Shown: positions 44,297-54,150, numbered from the stretch's first letter. The stretch: 64,000 bases of DNA from Woeseia sp037968755 (GCA_037968755.1 JBBKWB010000177.1:15907-79906), one strand, 5' to 3'. Notes: generated by a model not told the origin, from the letters alone. Program-made: numbers and translations.

Positions 44297-44462
44297 CTCA
44301 CTCACTGGTTACATGCGAAAAGTCGTCAAAGTGAGCAAAGAATAATATTTGAATCGACATTTGGTCCTCGCCACTGGCAGCGCCCGGACGTGCACAGCCG
44401 GTTATACTGCGAGGAGTATTCGGGGTAATAGCGCAGCAATAGCGCGTTTGGAGGAACCAGTC

Positions 44463-45926
44463 ATGATTCGTGGCAAGCTGTCGGTGTTCATCGCGAGCAT
44501 CTTCCTGATCACCCTGGCACGAGCGGATGACGGCGACCGCCTGATCGCGGCTGTCCTGGGAGATACCCCGATCATCAACGATCTGCAGAACCTGACTGAC
44601 ACGGTTGGCGGCCGAGTAACAGGCTCGGCGGCTAATGAGGCGGCTGTGGAATGGGCCATCGCTCGTTTTCGTGAAGCCGAAGTGTCGGCTACCACCGAAG
44701 CCTTTGAGATGCCGCGGCAATGGCAGGAGAAGTCTGTTTCTGCGGCAATTGACGGCGCTGTCGGTTTCACCCCCGGCGTCGTAGCCAAGCCGTTTTCTCC
44801 TGGTACCAACGGTGCTTTGAAAGCAGCGTTACTCGACGGTGGTACTGGCAGCGCTAAGGATTTTGAGCGCCTCGGCGCACGCGCCCGCGGCGCCTGGGTG
44901 CTGGTAGCGACACCAGAGCTGAACGACGACATCGGACTCGGCGGCTTGTTCGCTGAATACGGCGCGTCGACGCAGACAGATGAACTTGCGATCAAAGCCG
45001 GTGTTGCAGGTATCGTCTACATGTCGTCGCGACCAAAGAATCTGTTGTACCGATTGCCTTCCCTGAGTGTGACGTCGCCACCGCCAACATTATTGATGCA
45101 ACGCGAACACGCGGAGCGGGCTTTGCGTCTGCTGCGCGGAGGTCACGTGTTGCAGATGTCCGCGTCGATCGATGTTGATACTGGTTATCCGTACACCGCA
45201 AAGAACGTTATCGGCGAAATTCGCGGCAGCAAGTATCCGGAACAGATCGTACTGATGGGCGCTCACCTGGACTCACACGACCTCGGTACCGGCGCATTGG
45301 ACAACGGTGCGAACGTAGCCATGTTGATCGATATCGCACGGCAGATTGTCCGGCTCGGGCTGCAGCCGGAACGTACGATTCGATTTGCACTCTGGAATGG
45401 CGAGGAGCAGGGCCTGGTCGGTTCCTGGAAATACACTGAGCAGCACGAGGACGAACTCGATCAGCATGTAGTCGCGACATCCTTTGATATCGGTACCGGC
45501 CGGATTAACGGTTTCTTTACGGGCGGTCGCACAGAGCTTACGGCCGAAGTAGATCGACACCTTGCCGCCGTAGCAGGTCTCGGGCCGTTTCAGCAGGTCA
45601 ACGCAGCGCTGGTTGGTACCGATAATTTCGACTTCATGATCGAAGGTGTCCCTAACCTGATTGCCGCACAAAATGATGCCAACTACGCGTCAAATTATCA
45701 CGCGGCGTCCGATACGTTCGACAAGGTTGATCAACGACAGCTGAAGCTAAACGCCGCGATTGCTGCGAGCCTGACCTGGGGCTTCGCTAATTCCACAGGC
45801 AAACTGCCGCGGCAGACCCATGCACAGATTGCAGACCTTATCGCCAGTACCGACCTCGAAAAGCAAATGCGCGACTTTGGCGTGTGGGATCAATGGCGCA
45901 GCGGTGTTCGCGGTCGTAAGGAGTAG
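44463..45926 (+). CDS. Exported M28 family metallopeptidase with PA domain
   Basis: A 487-residue aminopeptidase-like protein with a signal peptide (LSVFIASIFLITLARADD). A protease-associated domain lies at about 115-235. The di-zinc site is complete: His268 and Asp280 (GAHLDSHDLGTGALDNGA), Glu314-Glu315 (WNGEEQG), Asp342 (SFDIGTG) and the final His in SNYHAASDTFDKVD. Such enzymes release N-terminal residues from peptides in the periplasm. ATG at 44463 is preceded by GGAGG. The next gene starts six bases after its stop, so they are cotranscribed. Confidence 0.92.
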   Translation: MIRGKLSVFIASIFLITLARADDGDRLIAAVLGDTPIINDLQNLTDTVGGRVTGSAANEAAVEWAIARFREAEVSATTEAFEMPRQWQEKSVSAAIDGAVGFTPGVVAKPFSPGTNGALKAALLDGGTGSAKDFERLGARARGAWVLVATPELNDDIGLGGLFAEYGASTQTDELAIKAGVAGIVYMSSRPKNLLYRLPSLSVTSPPPTLLMQREHAERALRLLRGGHVLQMSASIDVDTGYPYTAKNVIGEIRGSKYPEQIVLMGAHLDSHDLGTGALDNGANVAMLIDIARQIVRLGLQPERTIRFALWNGEEQGLVGSWKYTEQHEDELDQHVVATSFDIGTGRINGFFTGGRTELTAEVDRHLAAVAGLGPFQQVNAALVGTDNFDFMIEGVPNLIAAQNDANYASNYHAASDTFDKVDQRQLKLNAAIAASLTWGFANSTGKLPRQTHAQIADLIASTDLEKQMRDFGVWDQWRSGVRGRKE

Positions 45927-45932
45927 TTCCAC

Positions 45933-46628
45933 GTGTCTCGTCCAACATCGAAGATCGGAAGTAGGCACGGTTGGTCGTTAGCGGCTATTGCTTTGACCTC
46001 GCTGGCAAGCGTGTCGTCAGCTGATGAAGGTGCGATTGAACGTTGTCGCGAAGCAGCCAGTGCGGATGAGCGCATAGCCTGCCTTGAAGCAGCATTGTCC
46101 GCTGCCGATGAATCGCCGGCTGACAAGGTTGTTGACCAACAGTCGGCAATGACTGCACCTGCAAGCGTTCCGAGTTTGCCGGGACCCGCGGACGACGATG
46201 TCGCAACGACTGAGGAATCTGACGCGGCATTGTCCACATCTTCTGACGCAATGCCGACGACCCCTCAGTCCACGCCGGTGGCCGACGCTGCTGCTGAGGC
46301 GCGAGATGCAGTCAAGCCTGTACAGCCGCCTCTGCAAAGCGAAAAAGCATTGGGTGCGGAACAGATCAGGTCGCGGGCCGAGGCGGAAGCAGAACTGGCG
46401 TTTGAAAGTAGTCTTGCCGTTGCGGGATATACCCATTTTCCACATATGCGACTCGAGGTGCGACTGGCAAATGGCCAGGTCTGGCGGCAGATAAAGGGCG
46501 ATACGCAGGAAGTCCGCGCAACCTTGCGCAAGAACCAGACTGTGGATATCGAGCAATCGTCGCTCGGCGGTTACAAGCTCCGCCTGAACGAAATGCGCCG
46601 CACTATCCGGGTTCGGAGAATTAAATAG
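45933..46628 (+). CDS. Exported protein of unknown function
   Basis: A 231-residue protein with a GTG start and a signal peptide (WSLAAIALTSLASVSSADEG). The mature part opens with a small Cys-containing helical motif, IERCREAASADERIACLEAAL. It continues through a long Ala-, Pro- and Ser-rich linker (about 50-140) and ends in a beta-type domain with ANGQVWRQIKGD and GGYKLRLNEMRRTI. It is translated directly after the M28 gene. Similar two-part exported proteins exist in proteobacteria; I cannot name a function. Confidence 0.65.
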   Translation: MSRPTSKIGSRHGWSLAAIALTSLASVSSADEGAIERCREAASADERIACLEAALSAADESPADKVVDQQSAMTAPASVPSLPGPADDDVATTEESDAALSTSSDAMPTTPQSTPVADAAAEARDAVKPVQPPLQSEKALGAEQIRSRAEAEAELAFESSLAVAGYTHFPHMRLEVRLANGQVWRQIKGDTQEVRATLRKNQTVDIEQSSLGGYKLRLNEMRRTIRVRRIK

Positions 46629-46669
46629 GCTCCGGGTCAAAGGCCGTTCGTTTCTACTGCGCAAAAAAA

Positions 46670-46693
46670 AGCGGCGGTCCGGAGACCGCCGCT
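46670..46693 (-). terminator. Rho-independent terminator of the TonB receptor gene
   Basis: AGCGGCGGTC (46670-46679) pairs with GACCGCCGCT (46684-46693) around a 4-base loop. Read on the minus strand it is followed by eight T residues (A run 46663-46670). On the plus strand the weaker CTCTTTTA tract at about 46704-46711 could serve the exported-protein gene. Confidence 0.85.
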
Positions 46694-46717
46694 GAGCATC
46701 CTGCTCTTTTATGCTGT

Positions 46718-49700
46718 TTAGAAGCGCTTCGTCGCATTAACAAAGAAGCGGCGACCAAACATGTCGTAGGTCGATTGCACAACCATGTTCATACGCGCCG
46801 GTCCGTCACCCTGGTTGATCAGTGGTGGTTCCTGGTCGAACAGGTTGCGGAAGCCGCCGGTCACAGACCATTCATCAGCCTCGTAAGTCAGCGACAGGTC
46901 GTGATACCAGACAGAATCGCCAGCGTGCGCATCGATGCAGGTCGTCGGTCCGCCGAGAACGTTGCAGGCTGTTTGGCCGACGCGGTTCAGGGATACATCG
47001 ACGTCTTCGGCATCCAGCGCGAATTCGCCAATGAAACGGCTGCGCCATGCGACGCCCCAGTTACCGGTGTTGAAATTACCACGCAGTACCCAGGACCACT
47101 CCGGGAAGCCCGCTTCGCCGACACGATCATCAATCGGTGAAATTGGATCGATCTGCTCCTGCAGCTTGTCGTAGTTGGTGCCGGTTACGCTCCAGGCCAT
47201 CTCGACGAACGTGTCACCCAGGGTGAAGTCGTCCGTGTAGCGCACGTTAACGTCATAGCCCGATGAGGTCACAAGACCAAGGTTAACGAACGACGAATCA
47301 ACCCGCGATACAGTGTTGTTGGCGGAGCCAACGCCGCGCCGTTGAATCCTGCCGCACAGGGCATTTGCCAGGCCGGGATCATCGTTGTAACAGCGGTTCA
47401 GGATCGTTGCTGCATCCAGTTCCTCAACAGTATCGGTGACTTCGATGTCGAAGTAGGTTACCGACAAGTCAAAGTCAAACGCTTCCGTGAACTCCTGGGT
47501 CCAAACGAATCCGAGGGTCATTGAATCGGATGTCTCTGCCCGGATGTCGGCCGAACCACCGGTCTCCGTCGGGATCAGGACGTTTGCTTGCAGACCCAGT
47601 GCGAACGGGTCGGCACCTGCGAGCACACAGTTGTCGAGAGCAACCTGGCTGCGTGTGTCGCCGGCTGGATCGTAAACACCGCCGTTATTGGCCGTGGTCG
47701 GGACTACGCATGGGTCACTGCCTCCGGCCAGTACGCCAGCCTGGCCTGCGAGGAATTGCTCACGCAGGTTTGGCGCTCGGAACGTGGTTCCAAACGTGCC
47801 GCGCAGGCGTAATGACGAGTGTGGCTGCAATTCGCCTTTGATGGAGTAGGTGAACTCGTCTCCAAAATTTTCCTCATCTGTGTATCGACCCGAGAGATTT
47901 ACCGTCGCCCATTCGGCGAGCGGCAATTCCGTTTCGGCATAGATGTCGAAGATCGACGTTTCGCCAATAGTGTCTGTTTCCTGATCCGGTGCTTCCGATG
48001 CCGCCAAAGCCTGGGCACGGACGATGTCATTCGCCGAATTGATGGAATTCTCGCGCCATTCCATACCGACCACCAGGCCAACAGTACCGTTTGGCATATC
48101 GAACAGGTCGCCGGTAACGAGGCCCGAAACGTGTTTCTGCGTCAACGTCGTCGTATTGATGACGTTACCAAACAGGAAGTCCTGTTCGGCCTGGGTCGCG
48201 AAACGCTTGTTGCCACCGCGTGTGGTCCACAACGAATCAGCAAACCAGTTCACGGCCACGCAATCAGCCGGAGTCAGGAAGCCGAAGCTGAGTGCCGTGC
48301 GGGGCAATCCGCAAATCGGCGTGCCTGTGCTGTCAAGTCGCAGGGTGTCTATCGACTCGCGCACGTGCGGCTCGAACATGCCCGCCTGGATGGATGAACC
48401 AGAACTTTCTTCGTAGGATACGAATCCGTCATAGATCCAGCCCTTGTTGCGCAGCGGTGCGAGCTCACCCTCGACACCGAGCACAATACGGAAATCGTCG
48501 ATGTCGGTGGCACGTTGTTGCGACAGACCCTGCAATGAGTAGACCGGCAACGCATCTTCGTTAAACGGGTTTAACGGATTGTCGACGAGAACCGGTGCAC
48601 CTGTGCCATCGACGATGATATTGCCATTGGCATCTTCTTGCGGTATCGAACCGGGAATGCCCGGGAAGGCCTGTTCGGATGTGAATATATCGGTGTTGCT
48701 GCGTTGTGAATACGATGTCTCCATATACACACTGTTGCCAGCATTCAGTTCGTATTTGCCCGTCGCAAACAGGTTGATGCGCTGGATATCGCCCTGCAAT
48801 TGCGTATCCAGTTCTTCCTGCTGCAAGTTGTACGGTGTTTCCGCAGCCGAACCAAGCAACGCATTCATGCCGGAACGACCGATGAAGTTGGCAGCACCAG
48901 CATTCGACGAGAACCCTGGAAGACCAATATCGGTTTGTCCCGGCGTATCGAATACGAAGCCCTGGCTACCGATAAACACAGCATTATCCGGGCGTCGGTC
49001 CAGACACACCGAGTATTCCTGGCCCGTTGCCGGATCGACTTCAATATTGCGCAGGCAGTTGTTCCAGCCGCTGCGGTTACGGGTAAAGATGTGGTCCCGA
49101 TCGAAAAACTCTGCAGCCACCGTAAAGTTGCCACGGTCGCTCGATACGCCGCCTACAACACTAAACAAAGTTTCCAAACCGCCGTCTTCTGATGGCATTG
49201 AACTGAAGCCACGAACTTCCACACCTTCAAACTCATTGCGCAGGATGATGTTGACTACGCCAGCCACAGCATCTGCGCCGTAGATCGACGAGGCACCATC
49301 AGTCAGGATTTCAACGCGGTCGATCATTGCGCTTGGGATAAGGTTGAGATCCGGTGCGACCGGTGCCCCGCGCACGCCGGATGGTGCCAGGCGTCGACCA
49401 TTAACCAGCAGCAAGGTTCTTTCGGGGCCGAGACCACGCAGTGCGACTGTTGCGGAGCCGGGCCCACTGGCCGAGACGCCTTCAACGGCGCCGGTTGTTG
49501 AGCCTGCATTGACCGAGCCGTCCAGCTGCGTGCCAAATACAACCGGTGATTCGGCGATCATCTGGGTTACGTCGGCGATGCCGATTTTTACCGCGTCCTG
49601 TCCGCCGATTACCTGCACGGGTGAAATAGAACTGAATTCATCGCGACGCAGCTTCGAGCCGGTAACGACAATTTCCTCGGTTACTCGTTCGTCATCGCTG

Positions 49701-49798
49701 GCAGTGTCCTGCGCGATGCCGGGCGCCGCGAACATCAGTGCGGCAGCCGCGAGTGGCCATGCACTAAAGCCGAGCGCTTTGCGCTTGTCATGTGACAT
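46718..49798 (-). CDS. TonB-dependent receptor
   Basis: A 1026-residue outer-membrane receptor. A signal peptide (WPLAAAALMFAAPGIAQ) is followed by a TonB-box-like EEIVVTGSKL, a plug with VALRGLGPERTLLLVNGRRL and GASSIYGADAVAGVVNI, and a large beta barrel ending in Phe (NATKRF). It is of the type that imports complex carbohydrates, peptides or other bulky ligands. ATG at 49796-49798 is preceded by GGGGAG. It stands alone with its own terminator, and no importer is encoded beside it. Confidence 0.93.
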   Translation of the reverse strand: MSHDKRKALGFSAWPLAAAALMFAAPGIAQDTASDDERVTEEIVVTGSKLRRDEFSSISPVQVIGGQDAVKIGIADVTQMIAESPVVFGTQLDGSVNAGSTTGAVEGVSASGPGSATVALRGLGPERTLLLVNGRRLAPSGVRGAPVAPDLNLIPSAMIDRVEILTDGASSIYGADAVAGVVNIILRNEFEGVEVRGFSSMPSEDGGLETLFSVVGGVSSDRGNFTVAAEFFDRDHIFTRNRSGWNNCLRNIEVDPATGQEYSVCLDRRPDNAVFIGSQGFVFDTPGQTDIGLPGFSSNAGAANFIGRSGMNALLGSAAETPYNLQQEELDTQLQGDIQRINLFATGKYELNAGNSVYMETSYSQRSNTDIFTSEQAFPGIPGSIPQEDANGNIIVDGTGAPVLVDNPLNPFNEDALPVYSLQGLSQQRATDIDDFRIVLGVEGELAPLRNKGWIYDGFVSYEESSGSSIQAGMFEPHVRESIDTLRLDSTGTPICGLPRTALSFGFLTPADCVAVNWFADSLWTTRGGNKRFATQAEQDFLFGNVINTTTLTQKHVSGLVTGDLFDMPNGTVGLVVGMEWRENSINSANDIVRAQALAASEAPDQETDTIGETSIFDIYAETELPLAEWATVNLSGRYTDEENFGDEFTYSIKGELQPHSSLRLRGTFGTTFRAPNLREQFLAGQAGVLAGGSDPCVVPTTANNGGVYDPAGDTRSQVALDNCVLAGADPFALGLQANVLIPTETGGSADIRAETSDSMTLGFVWTQEFTEAFDFDLSVTYFDIEVTDTVEELDAATILNRCYNDDPGLANALCGRIQRRGVGSANNTVSRVDSSFVNLGLVTSSGYDVNVRYTDDFTLGDTFVEMAWSVTGTNYDKLQEQIDPISPIDDRVGEAGFPEWSWVLRGNFNTGNWGVAWRSRFIGEFALDAEDVDVSLNRVGQTACNVLGGPTTCIDAHAGDSVWYHDLSLTYEADEWSVTGGFRNLFDQEPPLINQGDGPARMNMVVQSTYDMFGRRFFVNATKRF

Positions 49799-50186
49799 GT
49801 TGTTTCTCCCCTTTAAGTTAAGTACTGGGGACGCCCGGCTTCGAGAAAGTGTTGTTATTCCGTGACGCCCTTCTCTCAATCCACTGTGCCCATTTCTATG
49901 GAAACAGTTTCATACGGCTATATTCGCCAGAGGAATAAGGAAAAACAAACTTCTGTCGCGAAAAGTCTGCGACTGAGAATCACTGTCGTGTAATAAGCTT
50001 ATTTAACAATAATTTACGACCGTAGCTCATGTTGTGCATACACCACTTATAACGTCCGGTTATTAGACTGAAGTGACAGTTTGCGCAGTGGGCGAGATAT
50101 TGCGGCACGCCTTGTTACAAGCCGTTACTAATTCACCCGTGCCGCATTTGTATACTCACCGCTCTAATCGCTATGGGTAGAGTGTC
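49799..50186. promoter_or_regulatory. 388-bp divergent intergenic region
   Basis: No gene is visible. It must hold the promoters of the TonB receptor and photolyase genes. It is AT-rich in its centre and contains the perfect 12-bp palindrome AATAAGCTTATT (49992-50003). I see no convincing riboswitch, tRNA or small ORF here. Confidence 0.5.
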
Positions 50187-51626
50187 TTGACTGACAGCAA
50201 ACCGGTCATCGTCTGGTTTCGGCAGGATTTGCGACTTGCCGATAATCCTGCCCTCATCGCTGCTGCGAAAAGCGACAACGGCATTTTGCCGTTGTACATA
50301 CTCGATGACATCAATGCCGGTGAATGGGCCGGCGGAGCGGCGAGCCGCTGGTGGCTGCACCACAGCCTGCTGCGCTTGCAGGAAAGCCTGGACGGCAGGC
50401 TGGTCATCCGTCGCGGTGACGCCAGCAAAGTCCTGGCTGATGTTGTGGCTGAGTCCGCAGCAACAGCTGTTCACTGGAATCGATGCTACGAGCCGTGGCG
50501 AATCAAGCGTGACAGCAAGATTCGAAGCGCACTACAGGACGCCGGAACGTCAGTGAAGAGCTTCAACGGCGCGCAGCTGTTTGAACCGACTGCGGTACTG
50601 AAGGGCGACGGTTCCCCTTACAAGGTTTTCACTCCTTACTATAAAAACGGCTGCCTTCAGAGTGGCCTGCAACCGAGGAAGCCCGCTGCGAAGCCACGCG
50701 GCCTCAAGCTTCTGGAACATGACAACAGCCTGACAGTTGAGCAACTCGAGCTGCTGCCAATGAATGAGTGGTATCGAGGGATAGAGGTCGAATGGACACC
50801 GGGCGAGCTGGGTGCCCGACAAAGACTGACTGAGTTCATCAACAAGGGGCTCGCCAACTACCAGTCAGGACGCGATCGACCTGACCAGCGCTATGTGTCG
50901 CGGCTGTCGCCACATCTGCATTTCGGGGAAATATCTCCGCACGAAGTGTGGCACGCAGTCGGTGCAGTGAAGGGCAACGAAGAGTTTGCGGCCAATCGCG
51001 ACAGCTTTCTTTCAGAACTGGGCTGGCGCGAGTTTTCAACCTATTCGCTCTACCACTGGCCGGAACTTCCGGAGCAGAACTTGCAGCGAAAATTCAATCG
51101 ATTTCCCTGGCGAGACGATGCACAGGGGCTGCACTGCTGGCAACAGGGTCGCACTGGTTTTCCAATCGTAGATGCTGGCATGCGTGAGCTGTGGCAAACC
51201 GGCTTCATGCACAATCGCGTGCGCATGATTGTTGCGTCGTTTCTTGTCAAGAACCTCTTGCTGCACTGGCGGCATGGCGCGGAATGGTTTTGGGATACCC
51301 TGGTCGATGCTGATCTGGCCAACAACAGCGCGAGTTGGCAGTGGGTGGCTGGCAGTGGCAGAGACGCTGCGCCGTACTTTCGCATATTCAACCCGGTAAC
51401 CCAGGGTAAACGCTTTGATCCGAATGGTGATTATGTCCGCCACTACGTACCGGAAATCGCCGACCTACCGAACAAGTACCTGCAGTCCCCGTGGACAGCT
51501 CCCGAAGACGTTTTGAGTGCGGCAGACATTGAGCTCGGCAGAGACTATCCACAACCGCTCGTCGAATTGAAGGCGTCGCGCGAGCGGGCGCTTGCGGCGT
51601 TCAAATCCCTTACGCCAGAGGACTGA
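50187..51626 (+). CDS. phr: Deoxyribodipyrimidine photolyase
   Basis: A 479-residue class I cyclobutane-pyrimidine-dimer photolyase. The N-terminal antenna-binding Rossmann domain starts VIVWFRQDLRLADNPAL. The FAD domain has LGWREFSTYSLYHWPE, GRTGFPIVDAGMRELWQTGF and HNRVRMIVASFLVKNLL, then WQWVAGSGRDAAPYFRIFNP. Conserved Trp residues of the electron-transfer chain are present. The enzyme repairs UV dimers using blue light, fitting an organism exposed to light. The reading frame starts with TTG; no in-frame ATG is nearby. Confidence 0.93.
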   Translation: MTDSKPVIVWFRQDLRLADNPALIAAAKSDNGILPLYILDDINAGEWAGGAASRWWLHHSLLRLQESLDGRLVIRRGDASKVLADVVAESAATAVHWNRCYEPWRIKRDSKIRSALQDAGTSVKSFNGAQLFEPTAVLKGDGSPYKVFTPYYKNGCLQSGLQPRKPAAKPRGLKLLEHDNSLTVEQLELLPMNEWYRGIEVEWTPGELGARQRLTEFINKGLANYQSGRDRPDQRYVSRLSPHLHFGEISPHEVWHAVGAVKGNEEFAANRDSFLSELGWREFSTYSLYHWPELPEQNLQRKFNRFPWRDDAQGLHCWQQGRTGFPIVDAGMRELWQTGFMHNRVRMIVASFLVKNLLLHWRHGAEWFWDTLVDADLANNSASWQWVAGSGRDAAPYFRIFNPVTQGKRFDPNGDYVRHYVPEIADLPNKYLQSPWTAPEDVLSAADIELGRDYPQPLVELKASRERALAAFKSLTPED

Positions 51627-51737
51627 AGCTGGCGGTATCGCAAGCTCGCCATCGTAGTGCTGAGCAGAATGAGCTGGTGTGCCAGGTTGACCACAAGCGA
51701 CAAAACCTCCGTATTCTTCCGCTAAATATCGCCCCTG

Positions 51738-51751
51738 CATCGAATTCGATG
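51738..51751. promoter_or_regulatory. 14-bp palindrome upstream of TetR gene (candidate operator)
   Basis: CATCGAATTCGATG is a perfect 14-base palindrome, 125 bases upstream of the favoured TetR start, in the gap after the photolyase gene. TetR regulators commonly bind such sites near their own promoter. A role in controlling the TetR gene is inferred from position. Confidence 0.45.
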
Positions 51752-51876
51752 TTATAAACTTGAACGGATACGGCGTCTAAAAAAAACAGTCCGCAATGGA
51801 TAATGTCGCTGAGCATGGCAACGACCATGCAGTCGAGCTGCGAGAGGGTGGTTCGACATGGACCGGGGGAGGTCAT

Positions 51877-52461
51877 ATGTTGGCTGATTTACCAGTCGCG
51901 GAGAACGTCCGCGAACGAATTCTCGTTGCTGCATACAAGCTTTTTTCCGAAAGAGGTGTCGGTAGCGTCGGTGTAGACGCAATCGTTGCTGAATCCGGCT
52001 GTGCAAAATCCAGTCTCTATAATAATTTCGAATCCAAAGAAGATCTCGCGCTCGCTTTTCTGAACAAGCGCGAATCCGTGTGGAGCAAGGACTGGCTGGA
52101 ATCGACGGTTCGACGTATGGCGACTACTCCGGAAGGCCGCCTGCTCGCAATTTTTGACGCTTTCGATGTGTGGTTTCGAGAGGCGGATTTTGAAGGCTGC
52201 TCTTTTATCAATGTGATGCTCGAAGCACCCAAAGGCAGCGCTGTTCGCCTGGCAGCGACCAGTCACCTGGCCAATATTCGCAAAATGATTCATGGTTTTG
52301 CCGAACAAGCAGGCCTTGTTGATCCACAGGCATTTGCGCAGGTCTGGCACATGCTGATGAAAGGCTCAATTGTATCGGCGGGCGAGGGCAATGCGGCTGC
52401 CGCAAAAGAAGCACGACGGGCCGCGCGTTTGTTGCTCGATTCCTGGGCGCGTTGTTGGTAA
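51877..52461 (+). CDS. TetR family transcriptional regulator
   Basis: A 194-residue TetR regulator. The HTH (GVDAIVAESGCAKSSLYNNF) is followed by ESKEDLALAFL, matching the DNA-binding N-terminus. The C-terminal ligand domain has FEGCSFINVMLEAPKG, typical of the subgroup that regulates detoxification genes. The start at 51877 is chosen because GGGGGAGG at 51865-51872 is a very strong ribosome binding site five bases upstream; an in-frame ATG at 51796 has none. The next gene, on the opposite strand, is an amine oxidase; regulation of it is possible but unproven. Confidence 0.9.
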   Translation: MLADLPVAENVRERILVAAYKLFSERGVGSVGVDAIVAESGCAKSSLYNNFESKEDLALAFLNKRESVWSKDWLESTVRRMATTPEGRLLAIFDAFDVWFREADFEGCSFINVMLEAPKGSAVRLAATSHLANIRKMIHGFAEQAGLVDPQAFAQVWHMLMKGSIVSAGEGNAAAAKEARRAARLLLDSWARCW

Positions 52462-52518
52462 AAGTCGACGGCTAACCAACTTTGGCGAAAACTGCGCTTC
52501 CGGTGTAGCGAGTTTATT

Positions 52519-54150
52519 TTAGGGCGTGTCGCGGGTGACGATGCCGTCTATCGCATGGTACGCCGACAGAATCGCGCCTTCCTGCCAGCCTTGCAGAATG
52601 CTCAGGTGTTCGCCTGCCAGGAACAGGTTGTCGTCGGGGTTGAGTAGCACGCCAGGCGTCGACGTACCCCAGGCGCCAAGCTGATACGGCACTTTGCTCC
52701 AGGCCACACTGACGCCGCGCCCCGATTCGCCGGGCAGGTCAGCGTGCAATGCGGCTCCCTGGTTAAGAACGGTGTCGATACGTTGCTGCGGTGTTAACGC
52801 CGCGAACTGACTTCCTGCGGTGCCGCCGAACAGGTATGCGCCAATCAGAATACCGTTAGCGTTGCCGAGGTTATTGTTCGGATACCAGATCTGAGTGATG
52901 TCTTGCGTAGTCCAGGAAATACCACCATAAATATTGTGATCTTGCTCCCAGAAACGTCGTGACTGGAACGCGAGCTTGCCAGCTGGCGTGTAGTTGAAAC
53001 TGCCTATCGCTGCCTGGTGTGCTGCGGAAAAATCACTGGCGATGTTGCGCAGGACCGTCGCCGGAATGGTGCAAACGCAGTAATCGCTGTCGAGCGTGCG
53101 GCTTATGCCGCCAACGTCGCGATAAATTACCCGAGCGCCGTTCGCTGTTTTGCGAATCTCCTCGACCTCGGCGTTATACACAATGTTGTTTTGAACCTGG
53201 CTCTCAAACGCGAGGCCAATCCGGTCCATGCCACCGACGGGTTGCAACATCGTCGCCTGTTGCTCAAGTCCTTCTGCGAAGCTCGCGCGCAGCTGCCAGA
53301 AGCTCTCTTGCACAAGGTCCTGGAGAGCAAGCGGACTGAGTTGTTGACCACGATTCCGACTGCCTGTGTTCTCCTGGCCCGGAAAGCCGGCCCGGGCACT
53401 ACCGTTGTAGCTACCGTTGGTACTGAGATCGCCGAACTCGCGCAGCATGGCCAGGACATTGGCGCGATCCGCGGCGGACAACTGCTGGTCGAGCGCATTC
53501 TGATTAATGGCTGTTGACAGCAGTTCGCCGATATAGCCGCGCGAATCCGTAATGACCTGACGTGCAATTTGTGGCTGTCCACCGAAACTTGTCGGCGAGT
53601 GCAACAGGGCCGCGCGGTTGTCATTGATGAACGGCTCGAGAGCAACGCCGAATTCACGACAATAGCCAAGCAGGAATTCATGGTGATGCGGAATACGCGC
53701 AGGTCCAGGATTGAAGTACAGGTCCGGCGCCGCATCGAACTGGCATTGCTGCGTGGAATCCGTTTCCTCAACAAAATCCCCGGAACGCACGGTCCGGTTG
53801 CGGCCACCGGCGCGAGCGGTCGCTTCGAGTATTGTGCAGTTGTAGCCGAGTCGTGCCATTTCCAGCGCGGTGGTCATTCCAGCCACGCCTGCACCGAGTA
53901 TCGTGACCGAGGTTCCGATACCTACATTCGCCGGCCAGTCGCCGGGACGCGGCGAGGCAATGCCGCTGCCGGGTGGTGGTGGCGGAGGTGGCGGCGGCGG
54001 TGTGGAGTTTGCAGCTGAAGAAGAACCGCAGCCGGCGACGGTCGCAACGCCCATAGCGGCCATGACCCGCAGCATTGCGCTGCTGCCAACGGTACGACCA
54101 ATGCCGGCAAGAAAGTCGCGACGGCTGATGCCTGGGTGCGAATTCTTCAT
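52519..54150 (-). CDS. Tat-exported flavin amine oxidase-like protein with poly-proline linker
   Basis: A 543-residue protein with a twin-arginine signal SRRDFLAGIG, a possible lipobox VAGC, then a spacer with ten consecutive prolines (about 51-60) before the FAD domain. The dinucleotide site is VTILGAGVAGMTTALEM with GGRNRTV after it. NPDDNLFLAGEHLSILQGWQ is the C-terminal FAD region of L-amino-acid/monoamine oxidases. FAD would be loaded before Tat export. The poly-Pro run likely spaces the enzyme from the membrane. It is convergent with the TetR gene. The amine substrate is unknown; the nearby polyamine operon makes a polyamine plausible, but only by proximity. Confidence 0.88.
   Translation of the reverse strand: MKNSHPGISRRDFLAGIGRTVGSSAMLRVMAAMGVATVAGCGSSSAANSTPPPPPPPPPPGSGIASPRPGDWPANVGIGTSVTILGAGVAGMTTALEMARLGYNCTILEATARAGGRNRTVRSGDFVEETDSTQQCQFDAAPDLYFNPGPARIPHHHEFLLGYCREFGVALEPFINDNRAALLHSPTSFGGQPQIARQVITDSRGYIGELLSTAINQNALDQQLSAADRANVLAMLREFGDLSTNGSYNGSARAGFPGQENTGSRNRGQQLSPLALQDLVQESFWQLRASFAEGLEQQATMLQPVGGMDRIGLAFESQVQNNIVYNAEVEEIRKTANGARVIYRDVGGISRTLDSDYCVCTIPATVLRNIASDFSAAHQAAIGSFNYTPAGKLAFQSRRFWEQDHNIYGGISWTTQDITQIWYPNNNLGNANGILIGAYLFGGTAGSQFAALTPQQRIDTVLNQGAALHADLPGESGRGVSVAWSKVPYQLGAWGTSTPGVLLNPDDNLFLAGEHLSILQGWQEGAILSAYHAIDGIVTRDTP

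Noticed and set aside
49799..50186. Possible riboswitch or small RNA in the long divergent gap
   Set aside because: I saw a short palindrome but no multi-stem element or terminator-like structure that would support it.
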